Assembly (NCBI GenBank): GCA_009781515.1
Contig: WQXY01000003.1
Span: 1 to 64,000 of the forward strand
DNA length: 64,000 nt
Direction of reading: 5' to 3'
From: Oscillospiraceae bacterium
Lineage (GTDB): Bacteria; Bacillota; Clostridia; Oscillospirales; Oscillospiraceae
The stretch's first letter is position 1, and the number at the start of each line of letters is the position of its first letter. The notes under the pieces were generated by a model. It saw nothing but the letters and a program-made list of their open reading frames with translations. It was not told the DNA's origin and did not search any database. Positions 51,705 to 61,136 of this stretch are shown here, piece by piece. The position numbers and the translations under genes are program-made.

Positions 51705-51762
51705 ATGTGATAAAATACAGAGAAAACAATCATTAACGATGCATAAGGAGCAAGTCAGTAGC

Positions 51763-54105
51763 ATGATCGAAGATGCAGATACCGAAATACTTGAAAAATA
51801 TACCGAGACTACCAACCATCTCATTGAAACGCAAAAAAACCTCGCTGCCGAGCAGGCAAACAATACTGTTGTCAGAAAACGTCATGCTGCAGCTGTTCGG
51901 GAACTGCATGACGCTCTAATTCAAATTGATCAACAAAAACAAGAACTTACAATGCTTAAGAGAGCATGGTATTGTCGTTTTGGCACATCAATAATGAATT
52001 TTATAGCCATATTCTTCCCTCACGGAACTAAACGCAGACGTTATGTTAAGTTCATAAAGTTTTCACTTTTCCACCCTGTTCTATTAGTAAAAAATCTTAA
52101 ACCAAGCAAGTTAAAAGCCTTATATAGAGCCATAACTGTTATAGACACGCCATGCATAAATAACGAAATCAGCAATGAAGTTTTTTATGAAAAACTTTCA
52201 TTGCCAATATACAGCAATCCTGTTGTAAGTATAATAATCCCCGTGTATAACGAATTCGCATACACATATTCATGCATAGAATCAATTCTTGGTAATACGT
52301 TAGCTCCATATGAGATTATTGTCGCCGATGATTGCTCCTCTGACGAAACAAAGAGCATAGAAAAAATAATTGCCAATGTAATTCACATTCGCAATGAAAA
52401 TAATTTGCGTTTTCTGCACAACTGTAATAATGCCGCCAAGTATGCCAAAGGCAAATATATATATTTCTTAAATAATGATACGCAGGTGAAATCCGATTGG
52501 TTGGATTCATTGGTAGAAATAATGGAACGCGACTCCACTATAGGCTTAGTCGGTTCTAAATTATTATATCCGGATGGACGGCTTCAAGAAGCAGGTGCAA
52601 TCCTCTGGAACGACGGGTCAGCATGGAACTATCGCACACACGAAGACCCTGAAAGACCTGAATTTAACTATGTAAAAGATGTTGATTATATCTCCGGTGC
52701 TGCAATTATGGTTCGTAAAGCAGTATGGGATGAACTCGGAGGCTTTGACACACATTTTGCACCAGCATATTGCGAGGACTCCGATTTAGCATTTTCCATA
52801 CGAAAGCTTGGCTACCGCACCGTATATCAGCCGAAGAGTGTTGTCGTTCATTTTGAGGGTGTATCACATGGAACAGACACAAGCACAGGTATTAAACAAT
52901 ATCAGGTTGAAAACATGCAGAAATTCTATAAAAAGTGGAAAGCTGTGTTAGATAAAGATCATTTTCCAAATGGCGAAAGCGTTTTTTATGCTCGCGACCG
53001 CAACAGATACAAAAAAACAATTCTCTTTATTGACCATTATGTACCGATGTTTGATCAAGATGCGGGAAGCAGAAACACTTTCGCTTATGTTAAGTTGTGT
53101 GTGGAGCTAAACTATAATGTACTATTTTTAGGTGACAATTTTTATCCTCATCAACCATATACAGATATATTACAACAAATGGGTGTAGAGGTACTATATG
53201 GCACTTGGTATCACGACAACTGGCAAACTTGGTTCATTGATAATAACGAATATATTGATTACATATTCATGAATCGAGCAGGTGTTTCTGTTAAGTATAT
53301 GGACTTCGTGAAAGAAAATATGAAGGCAAAAATTATTTTCCATGGGCATGACCTTCATTTTGTACGAATGCGGGCACAATATGAAATAGAAAAAGATGAG
53401 CAACTTTTGATAGATGCAGAGCACTCTGAAAAAATTGAGTGTGAAATGTTCTCAAAAGCCGATGTCATTCTCACCTTGAGCAACAAAGAACAAGAAATAA
53501 TAAAGGAAATAACAGGAAATAACAAACCTGTTATAGTGTTCCCAATTTTCTTTTATGACAGCTTCCCTAATGTTACTCCTTTTTATAGCCGCAAGGATTT
53601 AATATATGTTGGAGGTTTTAGGCATCCGCCAAATGAAGATGCTATTTTATGGTTTACAAGTGCAGTAATGCCGCTTCTTCCCTCGGATACACGACTCATT
53701 CTTGTTGGTACTAATATGCCCGAAAGTATACAAGCACTCGCATCAGAGCAAATAGACATAAGAGGATTTGTTTCTGATGATGAGCTTGAAAGTCTCTATA
53801 AATCTTGTCGAATTGCAATAAATCCGGTAAGATTTGGCGCAGGAGTTAAAGGAAAAACTATTGAAGCTATGCATAATTTAATGCCTGTTGTTGCTACATC
53901 ATTTGGTATTGAGGGATTGAGCGAAATTGAAGAAATCATACCGCCATGTGACGATGCAGAGAGTTTTGCTGATGAAGTACTCCGTTTCTTAAAGTCCGAC
54001 AAAGAATGTATTGAAGCATGTAAAATGTATAAAGCTTGGTTGGAAAAATGGTTTTCAAAAGAGCGTGCTATTGAGGTGGTTGAGAAAATGACCGATAACT
54101 CCTAA
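51763..54105 (+). CDS. two-domain glycosyltransferase (GT2 plus GT4)
   Basis: About 780 residues. ATG 51763 has AAGGAG 12 bases upstream; an ATG at 51739 lies before that site. A short coiled coil (about 10-75) leads to a GT2 domain with VSIIIPVYNEFAYTYSCIES, IVADDCSSDETKSIE, LNNDTQVKSDWLDSLVEIME and ISGAAIMVRKAVWDELGGFD. A C-terminal GT4/GT-B half (about 430-780) has GGFRHPPNEDAILWFTSAVM and INPVRFGAGVKGKTIEAMHN. Two active domains suggest it adds two sugars in turn, as in rhamnan or capsule synthases. It is the only plus-strand gene of the locus and overlaps the convergent YfhO gene by 38 bases. Confidence 0.87.
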   Translation: MIEDADTEILEKYTETTNHLIETQKNLAAEQANNTVVRKRHAAAVRELHDALIQIDQQKQELTMLKRAWYCRFGTSIMNFIAIFFPHGTKRRRYVKFIKFSLFHPVLLVKNLKPSKLKALYRAITVIDTPCINNEISNEVFYEKLSLPIYSNPVVSIIIPVYNEFAYTYSCIESILGNTLAPYEIIVADDCSSDETKSIEKIIANVIHIRNENNLRFLHNCNNAAKYAKGKYIYFLNNDTQVKSDWLDSLVEIMERDSTIGLVGSKLLYPDGRLQEAGAILWNDGSAWNYRTHEDPERPEFNYVKDVDYISGAAIMVRKAVWDELGGFDTHFAPAYCEDSDLAFSIRKLGYRTVYQPKSVVVHFEGVSHGTDTSTGIKQYQVENMQKFYKKWKAVLDKDHFPNGESVFYARDRNRYKKTILFIDHYVPMFDQDAGSRNTFAYVKLCVELNYNVLFLGDNFYPHQPYTDILQQMGVEVLYGTWYHDNWQTWFIDNNEYIDYIFMNRAGVSVKYMDFVKENMKAKIIFHGHDLHFVRMRAQYEIEKDEQLLIDAEHSEKIECEMFSKADVILTLSNKEQEIIKEITGNNKPVIVFPIFFYDSFPNVTPFYSRKDLIYVGGFRHPPNEDAILWFTSAVMPLLPSDTRLILVGTNMPESIQALASEQIDIRGFVSDDELESLYKSCRIAINPVRFGAGVKGKTIEAMHNLMPVVATSFGIEGLSEIEEIIPPCDDAESFADEVLRFLKSDKECIEACKMYKAWLEKWFSKERAIEVVEKMTDNS

Positions 54106-56413
54106 TTGAAATAATTACTAATACAGCCATTGAAAGCAATGAAAACGAGCTGCATATCAAACCGATTATTAATGAATTTGGGAAGTATGTCAATTTTATG
54201 GTGTTTCCCCCTTTCGGCACAACAACACCTCTTAAATATACATTCACTTCTTCTATATTCGCCGATTTGCCATTAATAGAAACCCGCCATCCCGGATAGT
54301 TATACTCACTCACAACAAGCAGTGCATCTTTATTTGATTGAGTTTCAATAACAATTCTGTTTGCTCTATATTCAATAATATCAGCTCTCGCATCTAACGC
54401 AATTTCATTATTTTCCGGTTCAGTAAAATCATCTTGAACAAGTGCTTCATACTTTAAGTCTACTTGATTGGTTATCAATAATGATAATCCATCCTCTGCA
54501 TTGTTATAATATTTATATTCATCTACAAACCATGCGTGCCCCGGGCGGTTTACTTTCTCATATACATGGGCAGTTACAAGCTCCATACTCGTATTATATA
54601 TATTATCAAAGGCACCCACATAAATAAAGTCTGATGTATCCTCCGGTATTCTCGAATAATCTCCAATATTCTCAACAGTCGATGTATAATATCGGATATT
54701 TAGTAAATCACTATAGATGTTAAGAGGTAGGTAGAGATAAGTGTGGAACGCCGATTCTGTTATCGGGTTTGAATAGCCAAATGCTGAATTAAAACCAAAT
54801 ATTGCAGAGTGACCCTGTCCAATGGGGCTGTTCTCATCATAAGTAGTATGCATTCTAAAGAGTTCTTCTCCGATTTCGGGAGTGAAAAACTCTGCTATTT
54901 CCTGTGCCGTGTTGAAATAATCAACTATTGTTTGAGCACCACTATACTGGTGTTTATTGTTAATGCTGTTTATGTTAATTATAAAGATTATCATGACCGT
55001 AGGTATAAACGTCCATTTAATTCCGATATTTACCTTTTGGTTATCTATAATACATATAACTACAACAATTATCGTTATAAATAATCCTGCAATCAAGAGA
55101 TTTTTATCAGGCATAACACTGTATAGCGCAACTGTAAATATAACCATAACAGCAGGTGGTGCAACTATTCGTAATTTAGGAGTTCCACTGTCTTGCTCTT
55201 GCAGGTTTTTAACCGATTTTTCCGAAAGCTTATCGTATACCCATTGCAATGTGTATCCTGCTAAAACCGGAACGGCTAAGTTTAAGTAGTATTTGAACAT
55301 AAACAACTGTCGGACTCTGTTTAACATTGGAACTCTATAGAGAAAAAGTGGTGAAACTATATTAAAACATGCTAAGAATATAACAACAAAAAGAATTTTG
55401 AAGTAGAGCGACGGTTCTTTCTTTGGCAAAAAGAACGCTAAGATACATAATACAGCGGGAAGTGCTGCAAAGTATATTGGCTGTCTGTATGATGCAGTGA
55501 AAAAAGCGAAAATGTTCTCTATTGGAAATGGGAATGCAGTAAACTCGTTAAATGTGAAGTTTTCAAATCCCGTAAGAGGTCCTTCGGTTGTAAACCTAAT
55601 GCTCGAACCAATAAATTGCTGCATTGAAAGTAATGTCGGTGCAGCAAAAAGCAAACCCAGTCCACAAAACATAAAGGTTTTAATTGTGTTGTGTATGATG
55701 TGTTTTCTATTGTTTCGATGCTTCCATACATCATAAAGATAATAAAATCCTACTGCATATAGCATCATTATTGATGACTGCGCACCACTTGCTAATGTAC
55801 ACATCCCAACAGACAATGCACCTAAAGCTACATATAAAAACGTCTTTCTGTCAGCTCCACATCGCATGGATATGACATATAGTCCTAAAATAACAGGAAA
55901 CCATGCAAATGCAACATGAAAAACGAGCCAATAAGCAAAGCTTAAATAAGACGGTGCCAATACATAGAATATCGCTACTGTAAAAGACACTAACTTATTC
56001 ATTTTTAGCACTCTTGCTAAAAAATATGCACCGTATCCGGTTATATAAGTGTGTAATACAATACTCCAGTCAAACAAACCAAGCGATATTTGATTTTCGT
56101 TATAACCTATAAGCCAAATTAACCAGTTAATAGGATATAATGACCCCATAGGAAAACCAAGAAGCGTTTGCCCTGCAAAAACTTCACGAATCCATAACGG
56201 GATATCACCTTGATTTATGGTACGTGCGGCTGATGTTATAAAAGGATATACAAACTCCCCTATATCTCCGCTGGAATTGACAACTGTATAGTTTCCGGAT
56301 ATTAATGGCCACAAGTACCATGTAATAATAATTGATATACCAAAGAGTGCAGCAAAGTCACGTGCCACTTTATACAGTTTATTTGATTCCTCACCTTTTA
56401 TAATAGACAACAT
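54068..56413 (-). CDS. YfhO family membrane protein
   Basis: 781 residues with about thirteen hydrophobic segments in the first 480 residues and an extracellular C-terminal domain, closed by a last membrane helix (LIIGLICSSFSLLSMAVLVII). YfhO features are clear: ITWYLWPLISGNYTVVNSSG near the start, FVYPFITSAARTINQGDIPLW, and the late motif YPGWRVSINGKSANIEEVNV, then FPNSLIIG. YfhO proteins help lipid-linked glycosylation of lipoteichoic acid in Bacillus and Listeria relatives, fitting the locus. The 3' end overlaps the convergent transferase gene by 38 bases. Confidence 0.88.
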   Translation of the reverse strand: MLSIIKGEESNKLYKVARDFAALFGISIIITWYLWPLISGNYTVVNSSGDIGEFVYPFITSAARTINQGDIPLWIREVFAGQTLLGFPMGSLYPINWLIWLIGYNENQISLGLFDWSIVLHTYITGYGAYFLARVLKMNKLVSFTVAIFYVLAPSYLSFAYWLVFHVAFAWFPVILGLYVISMRCGADRKTFLYVALGALSVGMCTLASGAQSSIMMLYAVGFYYLYDVWKHRNNRKHIIHNTIKTFMFCGLGLLFAAPTLLSMQQFIGSSIRFTTEGPLTGFENFTFNEFTAFPFPIENIFAFFTASYRQPIYFAALPAVLCILAFFLPKKEPSLYFKILFVVIFLACFNIVSPLFLYRVPMLNRVRQLFMFKYYLNLAVPVLAGYTLQWVYDKLSEKSVKNLQEQDSGTPKLRIVAPPAVMVIFTVALYSVMPDKNLLIAGLFITIIVVVICIIDNQKVNIGIKWTFIPTVMIIFIININSINNKHQYSGAQTIVDYFNTAQEIAEFFTPEIGEELFRMHTTYDENSPIGQGHSAIFGFNSAFGYSNPITESAFHTYLYLPLNIYSDLLNIRYYTSTVENIGDYSRIPEDTSDFIYVGAFDNIYNTSMELVTAHVYEKVNRPGHAWFVDEYKYYNNAEDGLSLLITNQVDLKYEALVQDDFTEPENNEIALDARADIIEYRANRIVIETQSNKDALLVVSEYNYPGWRVSINGKSANIEEVNVYLRGVVVPKGGNTIKLTYFPNSLIIGLICSSFSLLSMAVLVIISIRSYRSFSQPPQ

Positions 56414-56434
56414 GATGTAATCCCTTGCAGTTTA

Positions 56435-57202
56435 TTAGACAGTTTCATAATTCCAAGAAAAATAGTCTCCCATTTCCTTGCAGCGTTCAATTATCGGTTC
56501 TTTTGCACAAAAGAAAGTGTAAAATGAAAAGTGTCTACCCAAACCCAGTCTTTTAATTGAGACTTTTCTAAAGAACACTTTTAAGATGGTTTGAATTTCA
56601 TCAACAGAATTTATATGTTCATGTTTCGCAAATTTTGAATAGTCTATCTTAAACTTAACTCTATACTCTAAACCTGTAGTAAATCTCCATGCCGCGCCCC
56701 ATAATAACCCCCCCTCATTTGGCACTGAGGCTCTAAAGCAACCGTTTTCGTTTAACAATAGCGCTGACTTTGCTACAACAAACGGGAGGTTATCGACATG
56801 TTCCAACACTGCAGATGAAATTATCCTACTGTACCTATTCTCTAAGGGTACTTCCTCTATTAAATCGTATACCTTTCTTATCCGACTAAGATGTTCAGAA
56901 TTTTCATATAATGCCTTGAACGGTTCAATAACATCATATGTTTCTGCTTTTTCATAATCTAATTGGTTCAGAGTACCCGCTCCCAGTTCAAGTGTAGTGA
57001 GGTTTTGTGCAGTATCCTTGGCAACTTGACTATGAAGCCATGTCTCCAACAGCTGCGACGCTTTTGAAGCCGGTCCACGACCCTCTCTATTAGTCTTCAT
57101 CAGCTTTTCCCATACATCTGTGTAACCGGGTGGCAGAGGCGGTCTGGTTTTGGGAAACCTACTTAATATATTCATGGCTTTGTTGCTAATTTTAGCATTC
57201 AC
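56435..57202 (-). CDS. class I SAM methyltransferase
   Basis: 255 residues. The SAM-binding strand is LTTLELGAGTLNQLDY, followed by DVIEPF and IISSAVLEHVDNLPFVVAKS, with NENGCFRASVPNEGG after it. The pattern is that of methyltransferase type 11/12 found in glycan clusters. It may modify a sugar or the polymer end. No membrane segment. The start region is preceded by AGGGGATG. Between YfhO and a GT2 gene on the same strand. Confidence 0.83.
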   Translation of the reverse strand: MNAKISNKAMNILSRFPKTRPPLPPGYTDVWEKLMKTNREGRGPASKASQLLETWLHSQVAKDTAQNLTTLELGAGTLNQLDYEKAETYDVIEPFKALYENSEHLSRIRKVYDLIEEVPLENRYSRIISSAVLEHVDNLPFVVAKSALLLNENGCFRASVPNEGGLLWGAAWRFTTGLEYRVKFKIDYSKFAKHEHINSVDEIQTILKVFFRKVSIKRLGLGRHFSFYTFFCAKEPIIERCKEMGDYFSWNYETV

Positions 57203-57229
57203 AGTAACATCCCCTTTTTTAATCGGACA

Positions 57230-58177
57230 CTATTTTGTATTGTCATCTTTAAGTATTTGAACGTCTGATAATATAAAAGCCGGTCTACCTCTGGCGGCAT
57301 CATATGTACGCCAGAGGTATTCAGCGATAATACCTAATGATATGTTTGTTATTCCAAAACTAAAAAGAATAAGAGAAGCCAATGTAGCAAATCCGGTCAT
57401 CGGTACATCCGGGTTTATTAGTCTATTTATGATAATGTAAGCACCATATATAAATCCCAGTAATGCCATTATTATTCCGATAGAGCTTACCGCACGAATA
57501 GGCATTGAGGAAAACGAAACAAAGGAATCGATAAAGAGCTTTAATTTATTTGAGAAGCTCCATTTTGTTGTTCCGGCTATTCTTTTCTTATAATCCATCT
57601 TTACGCTGGTGCTTCTAAATCCAGCATTAATTAGCTGTAATGCTAACCCTGAGTTTATCTCAATGTTTTCATTCATATATTTGAGGACTTTTCTATTTAT
57701 CATAATATTATTCGTGCCACCGGAGCCATAGTTCTTAACAGCATATTTTCTAATAAAAAACGCAAATGTCCGGGAGAACATATTGTTAATAACACCTGCA
57801 TCAATGCTGTTTTTTTCTATATATACAGCATCATATCCCTTTATTATGTTCTCATACATAACATCAATCATATCAGCGGGTTCCTGTAAATCAGCACCTA
57901 TATAAGTGCAGTAGTCTCCTGTAGCATGTTGGTAGCCTGCACGAATTGCTGCATGCATTCCAAAATTTTTCGAGAATTTAATGAGTTTCACTACTTTACA
58001 GTTCACGAACTTATACGCTGTGACTTTTTCTGTTGTATTATCGGTTGATCCGTCATCAACAAATATAACTTCAAGGTTGTATGGCTTGCCAATTGCATAA
58101 GCATCAATGAAGTTACATAGATCACTAATACATTCCTCTTCATTCAAATAGGTAATTATAATTGAAACTATACACAT
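57230..58177 (-). CDS. GtrB/DPM1-like GT2 with C-terminal membrane helices
   Basis: 315 residues. Start ATG 58177 has AAAGGTG about 7 bases upstream; a GTG at 58186 would overlap that site. GT2 motifs VSIIITYLNEEECISDLCNF, VIFVDDGSTDNTTEKV, GADLQEPADMIDVMYENI, and KRIAGTTKWSFSNKLKLFID place it with polyprenyl-phosphate hexosyltransferases. Two C-terminal hydrophobic helices (SSIGIIMALLGFIYGAYIII, ATLASLILFSFGITNISLGI) anchor it. It probably charges undecaprenyl phosphate with a sugar for use outside the cell by a GT-C enzyme, consistent with the nearby YfhO protein. Confidence 0.88.
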   Translation of the reverse strand: MCIVSIIITYLNEEECISDLCNFIDAYAIGKPYNLEVIFVDDGSTDNTTEKVTAYKFVNCKVVKLIKFSKNFGMHAAIRAGYQHATGDYCTYIGADLQEPADMIDVMYENIIKGYDAVYIEKNSIDAGVINNMFSRTFAFFIRKYAVKNYGSGGTNNIMINRKVLKYMNENIEINSGLALQLINAGFRSTSVKMDYKKRIAGTTKWSFSNKLKLFIDSFVSFSSMPIRAVSSIGIIMALLGFIYGAYIIINRLINPDVPMTGFATLASLILFSFGITNISLGIIAEYLWRTYDAARGRPAFILSDVQILKDDNTK

Positions 58178-58193
58178 ATTACACACCTTTACA

Positions 58194-59225
58194 TCAGTTG
58201 TTCATAAGAATTTCATATGGGACAAGAAAAAAATACTTGAAATTAGCAGAGATATCTTCTTGTTTCATATCAAGTACGCTTTTATCATGGATTTTTGTGT
58301 AGTAAAAATAATCATAATCCTCAGAACCCCATTTTTTCTTGAAATCGTAAAGGCTTTTTTGCGTTAATCCTGTTCCGCCCCAATTCCAGTATTTATAGCC
58401 TTTTTCCCATGCATCTTGCATAGCAAAATATATAATTAAAGACATTGGCTGGTATGTCTTAAATTCATCAACTGTTACCGGTACAAAATACTCAACAGTT
58501 TTGTTGTTGTAAAGAAGTAGCAGAGAAGATATTCTATGTCCATCTAAGTATGCATTAATAATGTTATAGTCCACACCCGCGTTAAGTGTTTCCTCTACAC
58601 TCTTGAAAAAAGAAGCTTCCTTTGGAACTGCTCCAATTCTTTTCATATTTACTGTTTGTTGTTCTGCTAAGAAATGCATCGAGTCTATATCGTTTTCAAC
58701 TTGAATAGTAATATTTGATTTTTCAGCTTTTCTGATACTGTTTCTGGTTTTGTAGTGATACTTATCCATTAACTCATCTTTTTCACATATCTCTGTTATC
58801 TGGCATAGTCTTTTGCTCATATAATCATATGCAAAATTTTCTGCAAAAATACTTTTATCTTGTGTGTATGGCGAAGTAATAATAGTAGATGTTAAGCAGT
58901 TATACGCCTTTGCAGTATTGAGGAATTCCGCAATAAGAGCTGCTCTGACATCTTCTCTTCCCGCATGTTCAATTATCCCTCCGTTTGATCCATAATATGG
59001 TAGAGAGTTCATACAATTACCTAATGGAGTTTCTTTTATAAACGATGGCAATGCACCCACTATTTCATCGTTCTCTATTGCTAAAAAATAATAATCTATG
59101 CTTTCGGTATACGATTTCAGCAACCTTCTGAACTCATCAGAGGCAAAAAAACGTGTATGCTCTGACTGCTGCAGAAAATCAGTGTACGCTTTACTATTTA
59201 TTTCTGTTAGTCTGATAATCTCCAA
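58194..59225 (-). CDS. FemAB/GNAT-like acyltransferase
   Basis: 343 residues. The chosen start is TTG 59225 (MEIIRLTEINSKAYTDFLQQ): GGGAG lies 7 bases upstream and it removes a 38-base overlap with the previous gene that the ATG at 59291 would cause. The fold is of the FemAB type: YYFLAIENDEIVGALPSFIK in the first GNAT half and ISSLLLLYNNKTVEYFVPVT, GYKYWNWGGTGLTQKSLYDF in the second. FemAB relatives move aminoacyl or acyl groups onto sugars or peptides. Here, after a PglD-like acetyltransferase, it may acylate the amino sugar. Confidence 0.8.
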   Translation of the reverse strand: MEIIRLTEINSKAYTDFLQQSEHTRFFASDEFRRLLKSYTESIDYYFLAIENDEIVGALPSFIKETPLGNCMNSLPYYGSNGGIIEHAGREDVRAALIAEFLNTAKAYNCLTSTIITSPYTQDKSIFAENFAYDYMSKRLCQITEICEKDELMDKYHYKTRNSIRKAEKSNITIQVENDIDSMHFLAEQQTVNMKRIGAVPKEASFFKSVEETLNAGVDYNIINAYLDGHRISSLLLLYNNKTVEYFVPVTVDEFKTYQPMSLIIYFAMQDAWEKGYKYWNWGGTGLTQKSLYDFKKKWGSEDYDYFYYTKIHDKSVLDMKQEDISANFKYFFLVPYEILMNN

Positions 59226-59253
59226 AATACCACTCCCTTTAGGGACATTAGTT

Positions 59254-59895
59254 TTACTTGTCTTTACTTCTTTCAACAGCCGGGTTGCCAAATAATGTTG
59301 AATTACTTTTTACATCTTTCACGACAACTGCACCCATACCAATTACAGACATAGACCCTAACTTCAAATTATTCCTTATGCTTGCATTTATCCCAACAAA
59401 ATTCCGATTACCTACAGAAACATATCCTGCAAGAACACACTTAGCTGAAAACCAATTATAGTCACCGATTGATGCATCGTGGCAAATGTAATTTCCACCG
59501 TAAAACACGTTTCCATTACCGATAGTTGAATTTTGCTCTATGACAACATTTGCCAAAATTAAATTATCTTCACCGCAACTCACCCCGTCAATGATTGAAT
59601 TTGGGTGGACATACGACAATAATGAAAATCCATTGCTTTTTAGTCTTGTGCTAACTGATTCTCTAACTCCCATTTGTTCGGAATAACCAATACAGTTTAT
59701 AATACTGAATTTCTCAGCTTGTGAAAGCAAATTTTCAAACGGAATCAAAGGAAAACCAAAAAACTCATTAGCAGTACAATATTTCCTATCGGCGGTAATA
59801 CCAAGAATAGAATATCTTTCATCTTTTTTTAACAAATATGCCAAATTAGCAGATAATTCATTTGCTCCAAATAAGTATACATTTGTTTTAATCAT
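59254..59895 (-). CDS. PglD/NeuD-type sugar N- or O-acetyltransferase
   Basis: 213 residues. The N-terminal Rossmann-like half (NVYLFGANELSANLAYLLKK, then GITADRKYCTANEFFG) binds the nucleotide sugar, and the left-handed beta-helix half has hexapeptide repeats (ANVVIEQNSTIGNGNVFYGG, HDASIGDYNWFSAKCVLAGY, INASIRNNLKLGSMSVIGMG). This is the PglD/NeuD layout, acetyl-CoA dependent. With the PglF- and PglE-like genes upstream it would complete a UDP-di-N-acetylbacillosamine-type route. The catalytic His is probably the one in NYICHDASIGD. Confidence 0.88.
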   Translation of the reverse strand: MIKTNVYLFGANELSANLAYLLKKDERYSILGITADRKYCTANEFFGFPLIPFENLLSQAEKFSIINCIGYSEQMGVRESVSTRLKSNGFSLLSYVHPNSIIDGVSCGEDNLILANVVIEQNSTIGNGNVFYGGNYICHDASIGDYNWFSAKCVLAGYVSVGNRNFVGINASIRNNLKLGSMSVIGMGAVVVKDVKSNSTLFGNPAVERSKDK

Positions 59896-59917
59896 TATTT
59901 TCTCCTGCTGCTATTGG

Positions 59918-61123
59918 CTAAGATATTTTCTGAACAATGTGCATTAAACTCTCAGCCGTATAATCTATCATTTCATTCGTTAAGAGAGTATGTAACGGCA
60001 GTGTGATTTCATTACAGTATTGATTGTATGCATTAGGGAAATCATTTATCTCAAAACCCATGTTTTTATAAGCACTTAAAAGCGGTAACGGTTTATAATG
60101 TACATTGGTTGCAATTTCCTTTTCAGCCAATTTCGCAATAACCATATTTCGTTGAGCTTCATTTAGCGGAAGAATTCTCAGCATAAATAAATGATAGCAT
60201 GATATATAATCTGAATTCATGTGGTCAAGTATCGAGATTTTATCTGACTGTGATAAAATATTTAGGTATCTTTCCACTATTTTTTTACGAGCAGCAATTA
60301 AATCGCCATAACGCTTTAGCTGCGCAAGACCAAGTGCTGCCATTATGTCTGTCATATTGCATTTGTAGTGCGGGGCAATAATATCGTATTCCCACCCGCC
60401 AAGCTGTGTTTTCGCTAATGCGTCTTTACTCTGACCATGAAGCGAGTATAACATAAACTGCTTATATATCTCATCAGCAGTGCTGCCTTCTAAGGGTTTC
60501 CATGTTAATGCTCCGCCCTCTGCTGTTGTTATGTTTTTTACTGCATGGAATGAAAAACAAGTGAAGTCCGCAAGCCCCCCGGTCATTATATCATCTCTGC
60601 TTGCTCCAATGGAATGAGCAGCGTCTGCTAATAATAAAATTCGACCTAAAGCAGCTTGGCGATTATTGCTTGGCTTGAATATATCTCGATAGTTTTCCAC
60701 AACACTATATAACGCATTGTAATCACATGGGATACCGGCTAAATCAACAGGAATTATGGCCTTAGTTTTTGGTGTTATCGCCTTGCTTATAGCATCAATA
60801 TCCATGAAATACGAACCGGGTGCCGTGTCAACTAAAACGGGTTTCGCTCCTACATGGCATATCACACTTGCCGAGGCCGTAAATGTATAAGCAGATGTTA
60901 TAACCTCGTCACCCTGTCCTATTCCGAAATATCTAAGAACAAGCTCCATAGCGATAGTTGCAGAGTTCAAACATACTGCTCGATTTGTCCCGCAGTACCG
61001 GGCAATCAACTCTTCGAACTTTTTTGTCTTTGGTCCGGTTGTAATCCATCCTGAACGCAAGGTATCAACAACCTCATTTATTTCATCATCTCCAAAATCC
61101 GGTGGAGAAAAAGGCACTTTCAT
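59918..61123 (-). CDS. PglE-like DegT/DnrJ/EryC1 sugar aminotransferase
   Basis: 401 residues. ATG 61123 has AAAGGAA 5 bases upstream. PLP-dependent: VPFSPPDFGDDEINEVVDTL, SGWITTGPKTKKFEELIARY, the cofactor Asp in LLADAAHSIGA, and the Schiff-base Lys in CFSFHAVKNITTAEGGALTW. It aminates a 4-keto sugar nucleotide, the product of the PglF-like dehydratase upstream, giving a UDP-4-amino sugar for the acetyltransferase downstream. The three are adjacent on one strand. Confidence 0.92.
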   Translation of the reverse strand: MKVPFSPPDFGDDEINEVVDTLRSGWITTGPKTKKFEELIARYCGTNRAVCLNSATIAMELVLRYFGIGQGDEVITSAYTFTASASVICHVGAKPVLVDTAPGSYFMDIDAISKAITPKTKAIIPVDLAGIPCDYNALYSVVENYRDIFKPSNNRQAALGRILLLADAAHSIGASRDDIMTGGLADFTCFSFHAVKNITTAEGGALTWKPLEGSTADEIYKQFMLYSLHGQSKDALAKTQLGGWEYDIIAPHYKCNMTDIMAALGLAQLKRYGDLIAARKKIVERYLNILSQSDKISILDHMNSDYISCYHLFMLRILPLNEAQRNMVIAKLAEKEIATNVHYKPLPLLSAYKNMGFEINDFPNAYNQYCNEITLPLHTLLTNEMIDYTAESLMHIVQKIS

Positions 61124-61136
61124 AATGTTCCTTTCC

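Noticed and set aside
58194..59291. FemAB-like gene starting at ATG 59291
   Set aside because: Would overlap the acetyltransferase by 38 bases; TTG 59225 has GGGAG at the right distance and gives a family-like N-terminus.
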